Below are positions 5,246-7,778 of a stretch of 7,778 nt of DNA, piece after piece (position 1 is the stretch's first letter; each line of letters opens with the position of its first letter). The position numbers were made by a program, and so were the translations under genes. The stretch is taken from the NCBI GenBank assembly GCA_026389255.1, contig JAPLIF010000279.1, positions 1 through 7,778 on the forward strand, read 5' to 3'. The notes beneath the pieces are model-generated. The model was not told the DNA's origin and made no database searches. It saw nothing but the letters and a program-made list of their open reading frames with translations. The stretch is from Cyanobacteriota bacterium. GTDB lineage: Bacteria; Cyanobacteriota; Cyanobacteriia; PCC-6307; Cyanobiaceae.

Positions 5246-7018
5246 ACGTATGAATGGGCCCGCCGTTGCCCATGCCTACACCATCATCAAACCCACCGCC
5301 TAAAGCACCGGCTGAGGGCCTGGTTTGTGGCGGCCTTGCTGGTGCCCTTGCCGGTGGTGGCCGCAGCGTCCGTGCCAGCGCTGCCGATGGCCCCTTGCGT
5401 CAAACGGGGCCAACAGCATTGGGATGTGCTGGTGGTGGGGGATGAGCCGGCGGGGGTGATGACGGCCCTGGAGTTGGTGGACCAACTGCCTCGGTTGACG
5501 GGCCTGCCCCATCCCCGCGTCGCCCTGGTGACGGAGGCCGACACGCGCCTGGGTCTGGGCGGAATGATCGCCCGAAGCGGCTTGGCCGATCTGGACCGCA
5601 ACCAGGTGCCCAAAGACATGTGGGATGTCCTCAGCCCCTTTGCCCCCTCGTCCCGGTTGTACGAACGCTTCCTGCGCCTCACCGGTGTGAACCACATTGC
5701 CGTGGACCGTCGACGGGCTTCCACGGCCCTGGCCAAGGCCCTGCGCCGGGCCCGCATCCCGGTGTTGAGTCAGGCGGATCTGGTGGGGGTGGTTCGGGAG
5801 GGACGGCGGCTGTGCCTGTTGCAATCCCGTCGTTACGGCAGCCTGGGGGCTGATCTGGTCATCGATGCCAGCCTGGGGGCGCGGGTGGCCCATCTGGCTG
5901 GCGTGCCCTTTCAGGGGGGGCTTGGTCCCGGGGAACTGGCCCACCAGAGCCTGGCCCTGGGCTGGATCTTTGAAGTGCAGGGCCTCAGCCTTGACCAGGT
6001 GCGGGCCCTGGAAGAACACTTCACCCAGCGGCTCCTCAATCCCAAGGACAGGCAAGCCCAGGCCTGGATCAAGCTCTGGCCCCGCTACCGCCGCCATCCC
6101 AAACAGCTGCAGACGGACCTGCTGGATGAGAACGGGGATCCCCAGCTGGCCTTCTCGAACACGACTGACAGCGCCGACCAGAGAAGTCCGGCGATGGCCA
6201 TCGCCTTCCATGGCGAATCGGGACTGGGCAGCGATTGGCGCCAGAGCCCCGTGCGGCTGGATCAGGCCAACATCGCCCTGTTACCCGGAAGGCTGAGTTT
6301 TAACGCCCTGTTGCTGCGCAACAACGCCGAGCAAAACCGGCTGGTGCTGGCGGGCCAAAACCGCCCCCTGCCCTGGATGCGGCCCTACGCCGACAAGGTG
6401 ACGGCCTTTTTCAAGCGGCACGGAGCCCAGCGGGTCGTATGGATGCCGGAGCTGTATGTGCGCTCGGCTGACCAACTGGCCCACCCGGTGGTGGTGCTGG
6501 GTGAAATGGAGATGGCCAACGGGGGCGTGCCGCACAACCAGACCCTGGGGACCTTTTCCTATTTTCTGGATTTCCGCGGCGGCCTCAAGGGCATCCCAGG
6601 ATTCCCCAAACCAACCTTCAACTTTGGCTACCGCCACACCCTGCCCCGGGACCTCGACAACCTGGCGGTATTGGGGCCGGCGGCGGGCTATGGGGGCCTG
6701 GGGGGTGGGGCCGGCCGCATCCTGGAACTCAACATTTCCATCGGCCAGGGATTGGCCATTGCCTCGGGATTGGCCCTGGCCGATGGCATGCCCCTGGCGG
6801 CCATCGATCCGGTGCGGGTGGCCCAATTGATGCCTCCCGGTTTCATCGCCTACGGCCGGCCCTCCAATGCCACCCGGGTGCACCTGCTGCTGGGACGGCT
6901 CCGCTTTGTGCTCGATGGCCTCTGGCGCCGTCAGGATGATGGTTACTGGGAGGGCTCGCGGCAGGGCGACCCACCGAAACGCCGCCCTGCCCATCAGCGC
7001 CCCGGGGACCCTCCATGA
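5240..7018 (+). CDS. Exported FAD-dependent oxidoreductase
   Basis: A 592-aa flavoprotein resembling cyanobacterial FAD-dependent oxidoreductases of the FAD_oxidored type. After a long basic/His-rich N-region (1-27) comes a hydrophobic signal segment (28-43) with likely cleavage near AAASVPA. The Rossmann dinucleotide-binding strand-turn-helix is WDVLVVGDEPAGVMTALELV (61-80): the usual GxGxxG is replaced by GDEPAG, which I recall as normal for this cyanobacterial group. Further family stretches: GLGGMIARSGLADLDRNQVP (105-124), GADLVIDASLGARVAHLAGV (203-222), NIALLPGRLSFNALLL (344-359), the PELYVRSA segment (403-410), GGVPHNQTLGTFSYFLDFRG (428-447), and the FAD-contacting C-terminal NLAVLGPAAGYGGLGGGAGR (474-493) followed by ILELNISIGQGLAIASG. 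About 50 residues of basic, Pro-rich tail follow. The substrate is unknown. Only the ATG at 5240 gives a complete signal region; the next in-frame candidate, GTG at residue 30, falls inside the hydrophobic core. It is divergent from the secreted glycosyl-hydrolase-like gene. Confidence 0.9.
   Translation: MHTYEWARRCPCLHHHQTHRLKHRLRAWFVAALLVPLPVVAAASVPALPMAPCVKRGQQHWDVLVVGDEPAGVMTALELVDQLPRLTGLPHPRVALVTEADTRLGLGGMIARSGLADLDRNQVPKDMWDVLSPFAPSSRLYERFLRLTGVNHIAVDRRRASTALAKALRRARIPVLSQADLVGVVREGRRLCLLQSRRYGSLGADLVIDASLGARVAHLAGVPFQGGLGPGELAHQSLALGWIFEVQGLSLDQVRALEEHFTQRLLNPKDRQAQAWIKLWPRYRRHPKQLQTDLLDENGDPQLAFSNTTDSADQRSPAMAIAFHGESGLGSDWRQSPVRLDQANIALLPGRLSFNALLLRNNAEQNRLVLAGQNRPLPWMRPYADKVTAFFKRHGAQRVVWMPELYVRSADQLAHPVVVLGEMEMANGGVPHNQTLGTFSYFLDFRGGLKGIPGFPKPTFNFGYRHTLPRDLDNLAVLGPAAGYGGLGGGAGRILELNISIGQGLAIASGLALADGMPLAAIDPVRVAQLMPPGFIAYGRPSNATRVHLLLGRLRFVLDGLWRRQDDGYWEGSRQGDPPKRRPAHQRPGDPP
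5243..5252. promoter_or_regulatory. 10-bp palindrome at the divergent start junction
   Basis: CATACGTATG is a perfect palindrome lying over the start codon of the minus-strand GHL10-type gene and the first codons of the plus-strand FAD gene. Its position between two divergent genes would suit a shared regulator site, but ten bases is short and part of it is forced by the two start codons. Confidence 0.2.
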
Positions 7019-7081
7019 GGGGGGGGGTCGTCATGACGTTGGTTGACCCGAATCGTTCAACCCGTTGCCAAGCCTCGGTGG
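7019..7081. terminator. Convergent intergenic region with weak hairpin and G9 tract
   Basis: This 63-bp gap separates the FAD oxidoreductase gene from the convergent small secreted protein gene. It starts with nine G in a row (7019-7027), then a 10-bp palindrome CGTCATGACG (7029-7038) and an inverted repeat GGTTGA/TCAACC (7041-7046 with 7057-7062, loop 10). No U-run follows on either strand, so these are at best weak, possibly bidirectional, termination signals. Confidence 0.25.
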
Positions 7082-7537
7082 TCAACGGATCACAAACCAG
7101 GTGGTGATCGATCCCGGATCGCCTTGGGGGTTACCGCCCACCGTGATCAGGGCCCAGCTCTGGCCCTGGGGGGAATGCCACTGGAAACGACAGAACCCCG
7201 ACCCCGTCGAAGCGCAAGCCACCAGCTCCGGGAAGAGGGCACAACGGCGATCGGCCTGCAGGATCGAGCAGGAGCTCTGGCGGGCCCGGGGCTGGGGTCG
7301 CCATCCCTTGGCCAGCAGCCGTTGCTGAGCCTTGCCGTAGGCCTCGCCGGGCCACAGGAGCGGGGGAACGGTCTGTTGGGGAGGGGCGGCGGCCGCCGGC
7401 GGCAGGATCCGCTGGGGCACCAAGCCATCGTTGGCCGGGGCCACCAGTCCCACCAGGGAGATCAAGCCAACGGACCCGAGCGCCAGGCGCTGACCAGGCC
7501 CCCCTCGGCTGCACAAGCTCGTGATCAAGGGGCCCAT
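7082..7537 (-). CDS. Small secreted four-cysteine protein, unknown function
   Basis: A 151-aa protein with an N-terminal export signal (R11 and R17, then hydrophobic LALGSVGLISLVGLVA at 18-33, cleavage near VAPA). A Pro/Ala-rich linker (40-60) leads to a compact domain at about 65-151 that begins with an Ala/Gln/Arg helix ending in GWRPQP (78-83) and has cysteines at 90, 99, 108 and 116, the last in GSGFCRFQW (112-120). Four cysteines in an exported domain suggest two disulfides. I recall this helix, then CxGTGxGFCRF-like strand, then Gly-rich end as a recurrent uncharacterised cyanobacterial secreted domain, but I cannot name it. The ATG at 7535-7537 is the only Met before the signal segment. 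There is no Shine-Dalgarno; instead the leader can fold into a stable structure. The gene lies 91 bp after the porin gene in the same direction, so co-transcription is possible. Confidence 0.75.
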   Translation of the reverse strand: MGPLITSLCSRGGPGQRLALGSVGLISLVGLVAPANDGLVPQRILPPAAAAPPQQTVPPLLWPGEAYGKAQQRLLAKGWRPQPRARQSSCSILQADRRCALFPELVACASTGSGFCRFQWHSPQGQSWALITVGGNPQGDPGSITTWFVIR

Positions 7538-7540
7538 GGG

Positions 7541-7573
7541 TCAGTGGAGCGGCTTGCCTGCCACTGAGGCAAG
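7541..7573 (-). promoter_or_regulatory. Leader with competing hairpins or H-type pseudoknot
   Basis: On the minus strand, 7573-7567 (CTTGCCT) pairs with 7559-7553 (AGGCAAG) around a 7-base loop CAGTGGC. The loop bases CAGTGG (7566-7561) are in turn complementary to CCACTG at 7547-7542. The two stems (7 and 6 bp) interleave as in an H-type pseudoknot with connecting loops of 0, 1 and 5 bases; extended by one pair, the second becomes a 7-bp hairpin that excludes the first. The structure ends three to four bases before the ATG of the small secreted protein gene, where a ribosome would bind. It could instead mark the 3' end of the porin transcript. The function is inference. Confidence 0.35.
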
Positions 7574-7628
7574 GGAGCTGAGATTAGCGATGGGGTGGCC
7601 TGGATTCCTGAATTAAATTAGCTCAAGC

Positions 7629-7778
7629 CTAAAAAGCAAATGTCATCTGCAGGGTTGGGGCAATAATAGTTGCGTATTCGCTATTGCCACTGGGGTTAAA
7701 AATAAACTGGATTCCAGGCTCGATGCTGAAGCGCTGATTCAACTTGAGCACATAGTCCAACTCGACCAAGCCGCTATA
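7629..7778 (-). CDS. Outer-membrane porin, C-terminal end (OprB-like), partial
   Basis: The last 49 residues of a protein whose start lies beyond the right edge. They read as alternating beta-strand sequence: YSGLVELDYVLKLN, then FSIEPGIQFIFNPSGNSE, then a final strand TIIAPTLQMTFAF ending in phenylalanine. The motif 'ITPGxQYIxNPxGN' before the last strand and the terminal aromatic residue (the Bam recognition signal) are typical of OprB-type carbohydrate-selective porins and the related cyanobacterial porins, which form beta-barrels in the outer membrane. The stop is TAG at 7629-7631. Base composition is much more AT-rich than the rest of the window (about 44% GC across 7601-7778). With only the end visible, the S-layer-homology N-domain typical of cyanobacterial porins cannot be checked. 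Confidence 0.75.
   Translation of the reverse strand, partial: YSGLVELDYVLKLNQRFSIEPGIQFIFNPSGNSEYATIIAPTLQMTFAF

Noticed and set aside
5300..6211. 303-aa minus-strand open frame
   Set aside because: It is antisense to the FAD oxidoreductase, which has family motifs along its length; the frame itself has none.
7043..7567. 174-aa plus-strand open frame near the right end
   Set aside because: It is the shadow of the small secreted protein gene, whose signal peptide and cysteine-containing domain are on the minus strand.
1..7778. HIP1 octamers, CRISPR repeats, tRNA genes, IS ends
   Set aside because: I looked for these by eye on both strands and saw none; HIP1 (GCGATCGC) appears only as near-matches such as that around 3151-3160.

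Overview
The window comes from a high-GC cyanobacterium, most likely of the Cyanobium/Synechococcus type. The strongest evidence is an orange carotenoid protein gene (a cyanobacterial photoprotection protein), supported by a PAP/fibrillin (plastoglobulin-type) protein and the C-terminal end of an outer-membrane porin. Most of the window is GC-rich (one line I counted, 2401-2460, is about 72% GC). The last 178 bases (7601-7778), which carry the porin end, drop to about 44% GC by hand count. I saw no tRNA, rRNA, CRISPR array, insertion sequence or phage gene.

Layout. 1-1543, minus strand: the complete ocp gene (TTG start), preceded by a promoter region with a 7-bp inverted repeat, and upstream of that a small single-membrane-span protein of unknown function. 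1589-3302, plus strand: a fumarylacetoacetate-hydrolase-fold enzyme overlaps a PAP/fibrillin gene by an ATGA stop/start, followed by a small four-cysteine ORF. 3280-5245, minus strand: a secreted GHL10/DUF187-type glycosyl-hydrolase-like protein, then an EcsC-family protein, separated by a hairpin. 5240-7018, plus strand: an exported FAD-dependent oxidoreductase whose start overlaps head to head with that of the glycosyl-hydrolase-like gene. 7082-7778, minus strand: the porin C-terminus, then a small secreted four-cysteine protein whose leader can form either of two competing hairpins or an H-type pseudoknot just before the start codon.

How the genes may work together. OCP quenches excess excitation at phycobilisomes, and fibrillins handle lipids, quinones and carotenoids, so the left part has a photo-oxidative stress flavour, although the two genes are not in one transcript. 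The glycosyl-hydrolase-like protein and the FAD oxidoreductase both have export signals and share a start region, so they may act in the same envelope process; that is inference. Nothing here is clearly a new defence or mobile system. The best leads are the leader pseudoknot, the ocp operator-like repeat with a TTG start, the overlapping divergent starts and the small four-Cys ORF.
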